DNA of 64,000 nucleotides from BPGX01 sp037447455 (GCA_037447455.1 JBBIGQ010000002.1:186001-250000), one strand, 5' to 3'; shown: positions 44,453 through 53,528, counted from the stretch's first letter. Translations and numbers: made by a program. Notes: generated from the sequence alone by a model not told the origin.

Positions 44453-45280
44453 TTATTTTCCACTGACTTCTAAATAAGTGGATACACGTGCTATGTATTT
44501 TTCTATATCTCTTGCTTCATTGCTGGTTACAAATTCTTTTTTTATCCTTTCGTATAATTCCAGTGCTTCTTTGTATCGCTTTTGGTATTCCAAAGCCAGC
44601 GCGGCTTTTTTCAAAAACAAAGGTGTTGTAAAGTTATTCATTTTTTCATTCGCTGCTTTTAAGTAAAAACGAACCCCTTCTTCGGGCTTATTCAATTCCA
44701 TATAAGCATCGCCTATGTTGCCATACGCCAATGGCTGATACATCTCATCATTCAGGTCATATTTTTCAAGATATTTAATAGCATCTTCATATTTACCTAA
44801 ATGCAGATAACAAACCCCTGCATAAAAAGCAGCCAATGTGCCAGTTTTAGTGTAACTATATTCTTCATAAATTTTTTCAAAACCCATCATTGGTTTGGTA
44901 CCTTGTGAATACCGCACCATCGCTCCACCTTTCAGGGCCAGATTAAAACTATCTCTTTCAAATAAAGATTGGGCATAAAATATCTCATCGGCTGCTTCAG
45001 ATTCTTTCATTGGCAACCAATACCACTTATAACCCACTATCAAACCAATAATCAACAACATTCCCCCGCCGACATAATTGACCTTTTGTTTGTTGGCTTC
45101 ATAATACCACTGAAACCACTCCCAACTGTATTTTCCGGTGGGCTCTGGCTGCAGTGTTACTTCTTCAAACTCAACCATCTCTTCTGTTTCTTCTTCTGTT
45201 TTCTCATCCTTTATTTCTTCAGAAGCATTGAAATCATTCACAGATGCATCTTCCAACTTATTTTTTTTCTCCTCTGACAT
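44453..45280 (-). CDS. Membrane-anchored TPR protein (YfgM-like)
   Basis: The 275-residue product has an acidic cytoplasmic N-terminus (Glu-rich, 1-55), one membrane helix (VGGGMLLIIGLIVGYKWYW, about 72-90) and a periplasmic domain of TPR repeats (AAFYAGVCYLHLGKYEDAIKY, AYGNIGDAYMELNKPEEGVRF, ALALEYQKRYKEALELYE). Topology and repeats resemble YfgM-type proteins that accompany the Sec translocon or outer-membrane assembly. It heads the ribH-purA-lnt operon, directly behind a perfect -7 box. The function is inferred only from architecture. Confidence 0.8.
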   Translation of the reverse strand: MSEEKKNKLEDASVNDFNASEEIKDEKTEEETEEMVEFEEVTLQPEPTGKYSWEWFQWYYEANKQKVNYVGGGMLLIIGLIVGYKWYWLPMKESEAADEIFYAQSLFERDSFNLALKGGAMVRYSQGTKPMMGFEKIYEEYSYTKTGTLAAFYAGVCYLHLGKYEDAIKYLEKYDLNDEMYQPLAYGNIGDAYMELNKPEEGVRFYLKAANEKMNNFTTPLFLKKAALALEYQKRYKEALELYERIKKEFVTSNEARDIEKYIARVSTYLEVSGK

Positions 45281-45301
45281 AGAAATTTTAATTTTAGGGG
45301 G

Positions 45302-45310
45302 ACAAAAGTA
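45302..45310 (-). promoter_or_regulatory. -7 promoter box of the TPR-ribH-purA-lnt operon
   Basis: On the minus strand TACTTTTGT is a perfect TAnnTTTG match 21 bases before the TPR gene ATG. No other box is seen in the short gaps between the following genes. Confidence 0.6.
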
Positions 45311-45574
45311 AGATTTATTTTTTAGTAAGTGGTAATAAAATTTTATTTGCTCAGCAAGTATTAAAGAATACCCTCTATATTCCGGTGAACACGGGCGTAA
45401 ATATCCCCAACACCCGGCACCTTGATACGATATTTTTTATATGATTTTGCGCTCACGGCTTAATAAGAATGGGGAAATAGCCCACAAAAAACACTATTGT
45501 ACGAATCAAATTAAGGTATAAAACATTTATAGACAAAATAGTTTTTAAGAAAATTATTTTGCATTTTTGCAAAG

Positions 45575-46390
45575 ATGAAATACGGGCGCTTATACATTCT
45601 TTTATTTTTCATTTTCATTCAGTGTACGGATATTAAGAACACGAAGGATGAAAATGAAACAAGCGTTTCTGATTTTGAAGTTAAGAAGCAAATCAATGTC
45701 CAGAATTTTTTTAACACGCTCCCTTCCGCAACGGATATTTATGAAATTATTCAACAATCCAGATTAAACTATAATCCCGATTTTCTGAATAATCCCACCA
45801 AGCATAAAAATTATTCACTGGAAAAACCAAGAGCACTAAATCTGGGTGTTTATGGAACAAACCTTGCTATTTCTGCAGCATTCAACCAGGTTCAGGAAAG
45901 CATGTTGTTTTTGAAATGCACCAATTATTTGGCGCAGGAGTTAGGAGTGAGTTCTGCCTTTGATGAATCTACTATGAATAGATTGGAAATAAATAAAGAA
46001 AACAGAGATAGTGTGCTACAAATTATTTCTCAGGCATTTAAAAAATCGGATAAAATTTTTTCGGGAAACAAACGGCAACAATTGTCTATTCTGATGATTG
46101 CAGGTGCCTATCTTGAAGGCATGTATGTAGCAGGAGAGTACATTCTCTCTAAAAAGGAAGACACGCTGGCTGTTAAAACCCCATTAAATCTCTATTTTCA
46201 ACAAAAAGAAGCATTGTCGTATCTGCTTGAACTTTTGCAAATAAACATGGAAGCAGAAGAGAAAAATTTGATTGAAAAACTTAAAGATGTGCACCGTTTA
46301 TTAAACCAATCCCCTGCAAGCATAGAACAATTCATAAATGCTCACCAAATTGTTTCCGACCTGCGAAAACAAATTGTTAACGTTTATTAG
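45575..46390 (+). CDS. Lipoprotein of unknown function
   Basis: The 271-residue product has a lipoprotein signal (MKYGRLYILLFFIFIQC, Cys 17) and an alpha-helical soluble domain with no motif I can name. Features include LNLGVYGTNLAISAAFNQ, a long helical middle and an ILMIAGAYLEGMYVAGEYI stretch that could be a buried helix. The look is that of the helical lipoproteins common in Bacteroidota genomes. It stands alone in its orientation; CATTTTTGC at 45562-45570 may be its -7 box, which would leave almost no leader. Confidence 0.75.
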   Translation: MKYGRLYILLFFIFIQCTDIKNTKDENETSVSDFEVKKQINVQNFFNTLPSATDIYEIIQQSRLNYNPDFLNNPTKHKNYSLEKPRALNLGVYGTNLAISAAFNQVQESMLFLKCTNYLAQELGVSSAFDESTMNRLEINKENRDSVLQIISQAFKKSDKIFSGNKRQQLSILMIAGAYLEGMYVAGEYILSKKEDTLAVKTPLNLYFQQKEALSYLLELLQINMEAEEKNLIEKLKDVHRLLNQSPASIEQFINAHQIVSDLRKQIVNVY

Positions 46391-46816
46391 ATTCTTCCTT
46401 AAGTATTCTTTTTATCTTTTGCAAATTCATCCTTTCGCTTCAACGAAAGAGTTTACATGTAGGTTCAATTGACAAGTTTTACACTTTAAAGTGTCTGAAA
46501 ATCTTGGTTTTTTTAGAGAAAGGAGGAAGATGGAATAAATTCTTTCCGCCTTTCTCTTATAAGACGTCAGTATATGCATTTATCCCACTTAATTTGAAAA
46601 AAGAAACTTTAACAAAAAACTGTCAACCCTTCCGACCCTTCCACTTGCGGAAGGGGGGCGAATCTATACATTATTTATCTAAACAACCCAGATTGATGTT
46701 AATATACCAATGATAAGTATCCACATTAAAAAACCTAAACATCCTCCAAAAAACATAATTTTTTTAATCTTATGACTGAGTTTTCCGTTCATAATAATAA
46801 AAAATATTACATTCAA
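46391..46816. other. Intergenic region with repeat copy 1
   Basis: This AT-rich gap of 426 bases holds no convincing gene; the frame at 46504-46713 lacks protein character. Bases 46457-46488 match 52604-52635 at 30 of 32 positions (ATGTA.GTTCAATT.ACAAG, then TTTTACACTTTA). A GGAAGG/CCTTCC-rich stretch near 46635-46660 (CCTTCCACTTGCGGAAGG) could form a hairpin. Confidence 0.45.
46457..46488 (+). repeat. Intergenic dispersed repeat, copy 1
   Basis: This 32-base sequence shares 30 positions with 52604-52635, differing only at 46462 and 46471. Neither copy is in a gene. It may be the end of a small non-autonomous element. Confidence 0.6.
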
Positions 46817-47395
46817 CTAAAATAATCCCAATAGCGTCCATGCAGCAAAATTATTGAGTGCTACTAAAAATGGAAAAAATAAAATATTATGAAATGTCTC
46901 AAACATAATACTGAATAAAAAAGGAACTTGTAAAACCGCCAATACAGCCATGCTCACACTAATATATAATCCTATTTTATCATAGATGCTCATACTATCT
47001 TTATTTTTGTTCAGAAAAGATAGTATGTTCACTGTATTCTTTCCATATTTTTTATTGATTATTAAATTCATTCTTGTAGTTTCCTTTTTGAAATCAGAAT
47101 ATGTTTTATTAAATAAGTTGTTTTTTTCTTGACAGGAAGAGTTAAATAAAAAAACGTTCTTATTATTTTGGATATAAACATTTGAAGATATAAGTGGGGT
47201 ATTCATTTGAACTAATTTTACCTTATCACTACTATATTTATTCCCTAACATACATTTACTTTCTTGCAAGCTTTCAATCGATTTTGAACTGATTTTTTCA
47301 ACATAAAAACCTTTTCTATATAATCTTTTGTGTACTACACATCCTACTATCATCAACATACTAACCAACAAGGCAAGGTTTTTAATATTTTTCAT
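46817..47395 (-). CDS. Small lipoprotein with C-terminal membrane helices, unknown function
   Basis: This 192-residue product starts with a lipoprotein signal (IKNLALLVSMLMIVGC, Cys about 19), followed by KRLYRKGFYVEKI, a short motif often seen just after the lipid anchor in Bacteroidota lipoproteins. The C-terminal third has two hydrophobic helices (IGLYISVSMAVLAVLQVPF and ILFFPFLVALNNFAAWTLL). It begins 3 bases after the end of the frameshifted gene upstream, so both likely shared a transcript. Function is unknown. Confidence 0.65.
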   Translation of the reverse strand: MKNIKNLALLVSMLMIVGCVVHKRLYRKGFYVEKISSKSIESLQESKCMLGNKYSSDKVKLVQMNTPLISSNVYIQNNKNVFLFNSSCQEKNNLFNKTYSDFKKETTRMNLIINKKYGKNTVNILSFLNKNKDSMSIYDKIGLYISVSMAVLAVLQVPFLFSIMFETFHNILFFPFLVALNNFAAWTLLGLF

Positions 47396-47398
47396 GCA

Positions 47399-48080
47399 CT
47401 AATTTTTTATAGTAATCTGTCTTGTAATCACTAATCTTTTATCAATTAAATAATTCTCATTGTTAGTAAAGGATAAATTTTTATTATGAAAAATAAATTT
47501 TATTTTTTCATTATTAGTAGGAACTAATGAATTTAATGCTATTTTAGGAATAGTTATATTAGATTTAGAATTACTAACTACATAAGTTTGGCTCCATGGA
47601 GTAGATATATGAAATGGACCGTCTTCAATAATTACATCCACATAATTTGCATATTGAATATTATCAATTTTTATCTCTAACGCCTTGTTTTTACTAATAG
47701 TATCTGGCATAAAATTGAAATTATTTACAATTGAAAATAAGATATTGGATAGATTTATAAAAGCACTTTTAGAATCTATTTCCCATTTAATAAAATCGAC
47801 ATTTTTTCTAATATCTTTTTCATAATAACATTTTGTTAGATCATTATAAATCAGTAATGAGTCGTTAAATTTAATCCTTCCAGCATTATTTGTAGGGTGT
47901 AAACTTGTTTACTGGTTCAGAATATATAAATGACATTGTTGTATAAATAGTATCGGATGTAGAAATCTCTTTAGATACCCACAACTCTCCTATATAATTA
48001 ACATCTCCTTGAGCGTGCATTATACTTTTAAATAAACAATGAATAACACTTATTAAAAAAATTATATACTTCTTTTTCAT
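47399..48080 (-). pseudogene. Frameshifted secreted protein gene
   Basis: The ATG at 48080 opens a signal peptide (MKKKYIIFLISVIHCLF, cleavage near MHAQ), then VNYIGELWVSKEI and SFIYSEPVNKF, ending at a stop at 47886. The other frame continues without a break from about 47898 (HPTNNAGRIKFNDSLLIY, DFIKWEIDSKSAFI) through the visible downstream piece (47399-47710) to its stop. One indel at about 47896-47905 thus splits an approximately 226-residue secreted protein. No family is recognised. It may be a sequencing error, but several neighbours are broken the same way. Confidence 0.65.
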
Positions 48081-48294
48081 ATCTTTAATTTTACCGAATA
48101 ACAATTTTTTAAGCATTTGATTTTGCAGATTCAACTTTTAAGTTTGACAATTATAACCCTTCCATTTCTGAAGTATCCATTTTGTGAGATAAATGTGATT
48201 TGTAACCCTTTCCAAAAAGGGAAGGAGAAAAATGTAATTAAATCAAACCTATACAGAATTCAAACTTTAATCATTTTTTAGAAGGTTTTTCAAT

Positions 48295-48326
48295 AAAAAA
48301 AGCCACCGTTCAGGTGGCTTTTTTAT
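48295..48326 (-). terminator. Rho-independent terminator downstream of the 48.3-48.8 kb gene
   Basis: AGCCACC / GGTGGCT is a perfect 7-pair stem with a 5-base loop, flanked by an A-run on one side and a T-run on the other. It lies 14 bases past the stop of the leftward gene and would end its transcript. Confidence 0.8.
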
Positions 48327-48339
48327 TTTACGAAAACGT

Positions 48340-48818
48340 TTACTTGCTGTCAGAACGATCTGTATATATGAGCGGGAAAAATTTATTATCTAAAAGCGAT
48401 AAATAAACTTTATCTATCTGGTTAAGATCAAAATCTTTTTCAAAGCAAACATACTGAATGTGTGTTTCATTCGGCTTTACAACATAATTACACGCCAACT
48501 CCCCTTCTTTTGCGGCAGTGGTATAGTTGTAAAACAAGTCTCCGTTTTTCATTAAAATGTAAACCTTGTAATCGTTCCATTTTAAATCCTGTTTAGAATA
48601 ATCACAGCGACTCTCATTTTAGTGTATCCGCCTCCATTTGAATTTCTGACATATTCGGAGCGGGTTGGATAAACGCCAAAAGCATAATCAATGGTTTTAT
48701 CCGAATTTGAAATAACCTCATAAAAATAAGGTACTTTTTCTTTGTTTTGAGCATATCCTGTTGTAAATAGCCCTGTACTTAATGTAAAGGCAGTGAGGAT
48801 GGAGATGATTTTTTTCAT
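48340..48818 (-). pseudogene. Frameshifted small secreted protein gene
   Basis: The ATG at 48818 gives a signal peptide (KKIISILTAFTLSTGLFTT, then GYAQ) and KVPYFYEVISNS, with SNGGGYTK before the frame drifts to a stop at 48582. Adding one A to the run of four at 48617-48620 (T on the plus strand) restores TKNESRCDYSKQDLKWNDY and joins the downstream piece (MKNGDLFYNYTTAAKEGE) to the stop at 48340, an approximately 159-residue protein. The promoter and terminator are intact. No family is recognised. A homopolymer sequencing error is possible. Confidence 0.7.
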
Positions 48819-48833
48819 AATTTTAATTTTGCT

Positions 48834-48842
48834 TCAAAGGTA
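48834..48842 (-). promoter_or_regulatory. -7 promoter box of the 48.8 kb gene
   Basis: On the minus strand TACCTTTGA is a perfect TAnnTTTG match 15 bases before the ATG at 48818, so the promoter is preserved even though the gene is frameshifted. Confidence 0.55.
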
Positions 48843-48903
48843 TGAAATAAATGGAGGACAAAAAATACGCAATTATTCGTAGTATGTTTTTATAGAGAAA
48901 TGG

Positions 48904-49650
48904 TTATGAATTCAATACTTCTTTTTCACCCATCCACCATTTTGGAATTAATGAAACGGATTGTTTTTTTCGTTTTATTACAAGTGGATGATTCGTGATA
49001 AACAGTATAGCTTCTTCAATATCGTCTGTAAAGAGAAAAAGTTGAGCATCTTCTTTGGAAATGGTGCCCTGATTAGCCATCTGTTGAATATGATTATACA
49101 AGTGTTGATGATATTCTTTTCCAAAAACAACAATGGGAAATGAGGGCATTTTTTGTGTTTGTACAAGTGTGATGGCTTCAAAAAATTCATCTAATGTTCC
49201 GTATCCGCCAGGCATTACTATAAAAGCATGTGAATATTTAATCAATAACATTTTTCGGACAAAAAAGTATTTAATAGTAACCCATTTATCTAAATACGGA
49301 TTGGGCTTTTGTTCGTGTGGCAATTGAATGTTACAGCCAATAGAAAATCCTCCTGCTTCTTTTGCGCCACGATTGGCAGCTTCCATAATGCCGGGTCCTC
49401 CGCCGGTCATAATGGTAAAATGGTGTTGAGCCAACCGGGCAGTCAATTGTCGGGTTTTTTCATAATATTCGTTTTCTTCATTAAAACGAGCGGAACCAAA
49501 AATCGTAATGCAGTGATCTATAAAATGAAATGTTCTAAATCCTTTTATAAATTCAATCACTACCTTAATTAAAAATAAAAACTCTTTCCAACGGGACTGT
49601 TTTTTTTCAATAAAATCGTATTCTTCATGATTCAATCGAACGGTTTTCAT
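48904..49650 (-). CDS. LOG family protein (TIGR00730/YvdD-like)
   Basis: This 248-residue protein has the LOG family signatures: CITIFGSAR, the nucleotide-binding TGGGPGIMEAANRGAKEAGG and the PGGxGTxxE motif (VMPGGYGTLDEFFEA). Characterised members hydrolyse nucleoside 5'-monophosphates to free base, releasing cytokinin-type products in plants; many bacterial ones are of uncertain role. I start it at ATG 49650; upstream in-frame ATG 49656 and a TTG at 49668 are alternatives. It diverges from the outer-membrane gene that follows. Confidence 0.88.
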   Translation of the reverse strand: MKTVRLNHEEYDFIEKKQSRWKEFLFLIKVVIEFIKGFRTFHFIDHCITIFGSARFNEENEYYEKTRQLTARLAQHHFTIMTGGGPGIMEAANRGAKEAGGFSIGCNIQLPHEQKPNPYLDKWVTIKYFFVRKMLLIKYSHAFIVMPGGYGTLDEFFEAITLVQTQKMPSFPIVVFGKEYHQHLYNHIQQMANQGTISKEDAQLFLFTDDIEEAILFITNHPLVIKRKKQSVSLIPKWWMGEKEVLNS

Positions 49651-49766
49651 AAACATATTTTTTGCCAAAAAAAATAATATTATTAAACATATACAAAAGT
49701 ACTCTCTTATTCACGCATTATGTATCAAATAAAATGTATATTTTAGAGCCCTGATTTGCAAGCTCA

Positions 49767-50483
49767 ATGATGCGTATCAAAAAAATAGTTCTGCTTTTTT
49801 TAACCCTTGTGGGGTGTGCTATAAAGGATATGAACGCACAGTCCAAAAGTAAACTGGCTCGTTTTTCCTTCAAGGGAGAAGGCGGAATCCCCAATGCACT
49901 GAGTAGTCAGGCCTTTCGAAACACGTTTTTAGGTGAATTTCAGGCCGGGGGTCAATTTAATATAAAACTGTTTCATCTATTTTACAGCGGCGTAGGATTT
50001 AATTATGCGCTATTTAAAACTTCTAAAAATTTTCAATTTATCAGTGGAAACAATTCTTTACCATACGATTTTTTTCTCCGTGCGTATAATGCCAACTTTA
50101 CCATCGGCTATTTTATGCCGGTGAAAGTAGAGAGCAATAGACCGGATCAATTTGCTTGTATAGAATTAAGGGCCGGCTATAGTTTTAATAAATATACAAA
50201 CATTGCCTTAAAAGTAGATAGCGGCAAACCCGCTCCCCCCACTGAGTTTTCAACGACTTTTCTGCAGGGGAATTTTTCATATACATTTATGGTAGAAGAA
50301 AATCTCGGATTCGGGGCTTTTCTGAACTACACCTTATACTTTCAATCGTTTAATCCAACGTACGGAACCTTAAATAAATATGCCGATTACTCAAAATGGA
50401 AAAATACGTTTAATATCTCCTGGCTAACATTAGGATTGCACTTTCACTGGTACTTCATCAGAGTACAAAAACAATTTGATTAA
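49767..50483 (+). CDS. Outer-membrane beta-barrel protein
   Basis: The 238-residue product has a signal peptide (RIKKIVLLFLTLVGCAI, cleavage near MNAQ) and then alternating aromatic/polar beta strands (FHLFYSGVGFNYALF, ARAYNANFTIGYF-like segments, LRAGYSFNKYTNIALK, LGFGAFLNYTLYFQSF) ending in a strand with terminal aromatic/hydrophobic residues. This fits an outer-membrane barrel of 8 to 10 strands. Specific function is unknown. The flippase gene begins 5 bases later, so the two are probably co-transcribed. There are two adjacent ATG codons (49767, 49770). Confidence 0.75.
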   Translation: MMRIKKIVLLFLTLVGCAIKDMNAQSKSKLARFSFKGEGGIPNALSSQAFRNTFLGEFQAGGQFNIKLFHLFYSGVGFNYALFKTSKNFQFISGNNSLPYDFFLRAYNANFTIGYFMPVKVESNRPDQFACIELRAGYSFNKYTNIALKVDSGKPAPPTEFSTTFLQGNFSYTFMVEENLGFGAFLNYTLYFQSFNPTYGTLNKYADYSKWKNTFNISWLTLGLHFHWYFIRVQKQFD

Positions 50484-50488
50484 TTCAG

Positions 50489-51739
50489 ATGTTATTGAAA
50501 CAATTTTCTTACAGTGTTGTAACGCGCGGTGTAGTAGCGTGTATTAATTTTTTAGTATTGATTATTTCATCCCGATATTTGGGTGTAGAAACCCGTGGTC
50601 AGATTAGTTTGTTCATTTTAAACATTGCCAATGTTCAGATGATAAGCGAGATTTTTACCGGCTATGCATTAGTACATTTTATTCCTAAATATTCACTAAA
50701 AAAAATAGTTCATTATGGTGTGTTCTGGATAATGATGGTGGTTTTTCTGGGCAGCTGGATGTTATGGTATTTAGATTATTTAATTCCTTATTACGAAATA
50801 CATTTTATCATCATCAGTTGCATGGTGCTTTTAAATACCTTTTGTATGGTTGTTTTATTGGGTAAAGGAAATATACGGCTATACAATGTATTAAGCATTT
50901 TACAACCCTTGTTGTTATTAGTGGTATTGACGTTTAATATCTTTTTTGAAAAAAAATTAGTATTAGATAGTTATCTGGAAGGATTGTTTTACTCCTTTGG
51001 ATTAGCACTCGCCTTAAATTTGATAACTCTTTTTCAATACATTCAAAAAAATACAAATGAAAAATTTGAACTGCTACCCATCGTTTCCAATGGTTTCTTA
51101 TCTCAATGGAGCAATTGGATGCACTTGCTTTCTAACAGATTCAGTTATTATGTATTATCGTTGATTGGATTACAGGTATTGGGGATATATTCTACTGCTA
51201 CTTCATTGCTTGAAAGTATCTTTGTGATTTATAGCGGGGTTTCAACAGTTGTTCTGACGTATGTATCAAATACAACAGACAGAGCGCAATCAAGGAAAAT
51301 TACAATACAAGCCGCCACAGCCAGTTTTCTTTTAAGTTTTATAGCAATTGTTGTAATTTTAATCCTTCCGGAACCATGGCTACTTTGGATTTTAGGCAAA
51401 GGATTTAAGGGCATACAGCAGCCGATGAAACTCCTGTCGATGGGGGCCTTAATGATTTCTTATTCAGCGGTTCTATCGCATTATTTCAGTGGAATTGGAA
51501 TTTTGAAATATAATGCCATCAGTAATACATTGGCCTGTTTGGTAACCATTCTTTTTAGTCATTTATTTGTTCAGAAATGGGGAATAAATGGTGCGGCATT
51601 AGTAGCCACTATCAGTTATAGCATTGAAGCGATATTGATTGTATATTTTTTCATAAAACACGAACATTTGAAGTGGAGAGAAATTCTGGCATTTAAATCT
51701 CTTGTTTATTTTCTCATAAATCATAAAAAATCTCGCTAA
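50489..51739 (+). CDS. Polysaccharide flippase-like (Wzx/MATE-type) membrane protein
   Basis: This 416-residue integral membrane protein has about 12 hydrophobic helices and the general layout of the O-antigen/teichoic-acid exporter group. The N-terminus VVTRGVVACINFLVLIISSRYLG, with the VETRGQ segment after the first helix, is typical; GINGAALVATISYSIEAIL near the end matches the C-terminal repeat of these proteins. It should move lipid-linked glycans across the inner membrane. No glycosyltransferase or polymerase gene is adjacent, so its pathway lies elsewhere. Confidence 0.82.
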   Translation: MLLKQFSYSVVTRGVVACINFLVLIISSRYLGVETRGQISLFILNIANVQMISEIFTGYALVHFIPKYSLKKIVHYGVFWIMMVVFLGSWMLWYLDYLIPYYEIHFIIISCMVLLNTFCMVVLLGKGNIRLYNVLSILQPLLLLVVLTFNIFFEKKLVLDSYLEGLFYSFGLALALNLITLFQYIQKNTNEKFELLPIVSNGFLSQWSNWMHLLSNRFSYYVLSLIGLQVLGIYSTATSLLESIFVIYSGVSTVVLTYVSNTTDRAQSRKITIQAATASFLLSFIAIVVILILPEPWLLWILGKGFKGIQQPMKLLSMGALMISYSAVLSHYFSGIGILKYNAISNTLACLVTILFSHLFVQKWGINGAALVATISYSIEAILIVYFFIKHEHLKWREILAFKSLVYFLINHKKSR

Positions 51740-51822
51740 GACGCAAAGCAGGAAGAAACAGGACGCAACTAAATAGTAACAATTTGCCAAAGTGTTTAAA
51801 CCTTAGAAAAGTGAAGTTACAA

Positions 51823-52499
51823 TTAATTTTTGAGGAATTTGCCTGAAAATATCTTTTCAGGAGTAGAAACTTTGTATATGTACACACCTTCATCAAAAGA
51901 TGATATGTCTAGTTTAAAGATATTTCTACCTGCTTCAGTTTGAGTTTTTGAGGAATAAACTAATTGTCCTAAAACGTTAATAATCTCAATTTGAACATTG
52001 GAATATGCATTAAGAAAAGTTTCAATATTTATGATACTATGAGAATTAGTTCCGTCAGACTATATACAAGTGGAATCCCAGATTAATCCGTGATTAAGTG
52101 ACCATGAAACCACGATAGAAGCCGAATTATTAACCGGATTAGTTGTGAAAAATGGGCTTTTCCTGTGAAAAAAAGTAATCATATCAACATCTGAATTATA
52201 TTGAAGTGCTTTTTGTTGAGAGTTTAATAACCCATAAATGTTCATAGAACTACTAAATCTGGTAGCTGAAATTGATGCTATCTTTTTTTGATTAATTTTA
52301 TTTTTCGATACCTTATTAATTTTACTATCATTGAAAATTTTACTTTGAATAAAACTACTTTCATTTTTTTGAACTTTTTGTTTTTCTAAATCCTTTTCAA
52401 ACATTGAATATTTTCGGGTGTTCACAAAATTTTGACTCTTCAAACTTAAATTACTATAAACTAAAATGCATCCTAAAATTAAATAATAAATGCTTTCAT
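51823..52499 (-). pseudogene. Decayed T9SS cargo protein with sorting domain
   Basis: At 52499 an ATG-AAA start runs out of frame after three bases of A; adding one A gives MKSIYYLILGCILVYSN, a normal signal peptide. The in-frame body follows (FVNTRKYSMFEKDLEK, YNSDVDMITFFHRKSP, SIVVSWSLNHGLIWDSTCI) to a TAG at 52060-52062 where relatives have Trp (CIW followed by SDGTN). The frame then jumps directly to a type A T9SS sorting tail (NVQIEIINVLGQLVYSS, DEGVYIYKVSTPEKIFSG) ending KFLKN at 51823. Cargo proteins of this kind are several hundred residues longer, so the middle is deleted. Start indel, nonsense codon and internal deletion together make this a clear pseudogene. Confidence 0.82.
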
Positions 52500-52603
52500 A
52501 GCTGTGTGTTTTTATTACTTGCAAATTTAAAAAATATTTTTCAATAAAAACTAAATTTAAAACCGTTGTAAAACTCATTTTTAATAATTTGAAAGTTCTA
52601 ATT

Positions 52604-52635
52604 ATGTAAGTTCAATTTACAAGTTTTACACTTTA
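52604..52635 (+). repeat. Intergenic dispersed repeat, copy 2
   Basis: This is a 30-of-32 match to 46457-46488. It forms the left edge of the element described at 52610-52849. Confidence 0.6.
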
Positions 52636-52849
52636 TTAAAAATTAAAACAAAACACAATAAACTTTTTTCAAACAAAGGGGGGAAAGAATAAAAACTTTC
52701 CCTTACCTTTCCGGTTTGCTTCACTTCGCGGGACAAGTTGCCTGAAAAGTAATTCTCCCTATATGAGGCGGAAATATGCTCATTAATCTTCCTAAACGTT
52801 TTTTACTGAAAAATGGAGGAAGAAAAAATGTCAAGCTTAAAAATTGAAC
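52610..52849. mobile_element. Possible small non-autonomous element with imperfect terminal inverted repeats
   Basis: The left end GTTCAATTTACAAGTTTTACA and the inverted right end (52829-52849) agree at about 17 of 21 positions, bounding 240 bases with no gene. The right end, read inverted, also matches 48129-48149 at about 18 of 21 positions. No target-site duplication is visible. Transposase dependence is inference; it could instead be two unrelated repeats. Confidence 0.3.
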
Positions 52850-52866
52850 GTGCAATAACAAATCTT

Positions 52867-53490
52867 TTAAATAAAATAAAGCAGCAAGGCACTGATGATT
52901 AAACTTAATCCAGATAATAATCCAGCGTAATGTTCCAGATTATGAAAACTAATTTTTCTTGACAGCGAATCAAAAGCATATACCCAAAACACAGAACTCA
53001 GAAAAGATATTGTAAAATAAATAATTGAAATAAAAAAAACATAACCCCAATTCATCATCCCACCTACAAAAAACATCCCGGTGATTTCCATGCATGGAGA
53101 AAAAAGCATGCCTATCGTCAAAAGATACAATTGTTTTCTCATATTTTTTTCCTGCATCACATTCTCTTCCTGATACAAATGAAAGTGGTGATGAAAGTAA
53201 TGTCTGTAAATAAAATAAACACCCAATAATGTCAATACAAGTGAGGAAAGTAAATGAACTGAAATAATTTTGAAAGCATCGGAAAGTGTCTTACCAAGCA
53301 AAGAAAAAAGAATTCCAATTGTTAAAGTACTTAAAATATGGGCAACACTCAACAATGAAACCATTTTTAACGTAAAAAAAATAGTCCACTGGTATTGTTT
53401 TTTCATGGCCATCACGGGCACCCAATGGCTGGGAATAAACCCATGTAATAAACTTATGAAAACAACATTAATAAGCAATTCAACATTCAT
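52867..53490 (-). CDS. Membrane protein with His-rich loop, possible metal transporter
   Basis: This 207-residue protein has about six membrane helices. HGFIPSHWVP lies in the first loop and a His cluster (RHYFHHHFHLYQEE, about 96-109) between helices, followed by GMLFSPCMEITGMFFVGG. The arrangement resembles nickel/cobalt transporter- or HupE/UreH-like proteins found in Bacteroidota, in which histidines bind metal. I cannot separate uptake from efflux, or be sure of the metal. No metal-enzyme gene is adjacent. Confidence 0.6.
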   Translation of the reverse strand: MNVELLINVVFISLLHGFIPSHWVPVMAMKKQYQWTIFFTLKMVSLLSVAHILSTLTIGILFSLLGKTLSDAFKIISVHLLSSLVLTLLGVYFIYRHYFHHHFHLYQEENVMQEKNMRKQLYLLTIGMLFSPCMEITGMFFVGGMMNWGYVFFISIIYFTISFLSSVFWVYAFDSLSRKISFHNLEHYAGLLSGLSLIISALLLYFI

Positions 53491-53528
53491 TCAAAAAACC
53501 TGTCAACCAACTGAAAATATCTGTATTC

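Noticed and set aside
45361..45459. Short minus-strand frame ending VPGVGDIYARVHRNIEGIL
   Set aside because: It reads like the end of a protein but is only 33 codons, with no start, no upstream body and no terminator, so it is not supported as a feature.
46504..46713. 69-codon plus-strand frame
   Set aside because: It runs through repeat and hairpin-forming intergenic sequence, has low-complexity Phe/Pro/Lys content and no homologous look.
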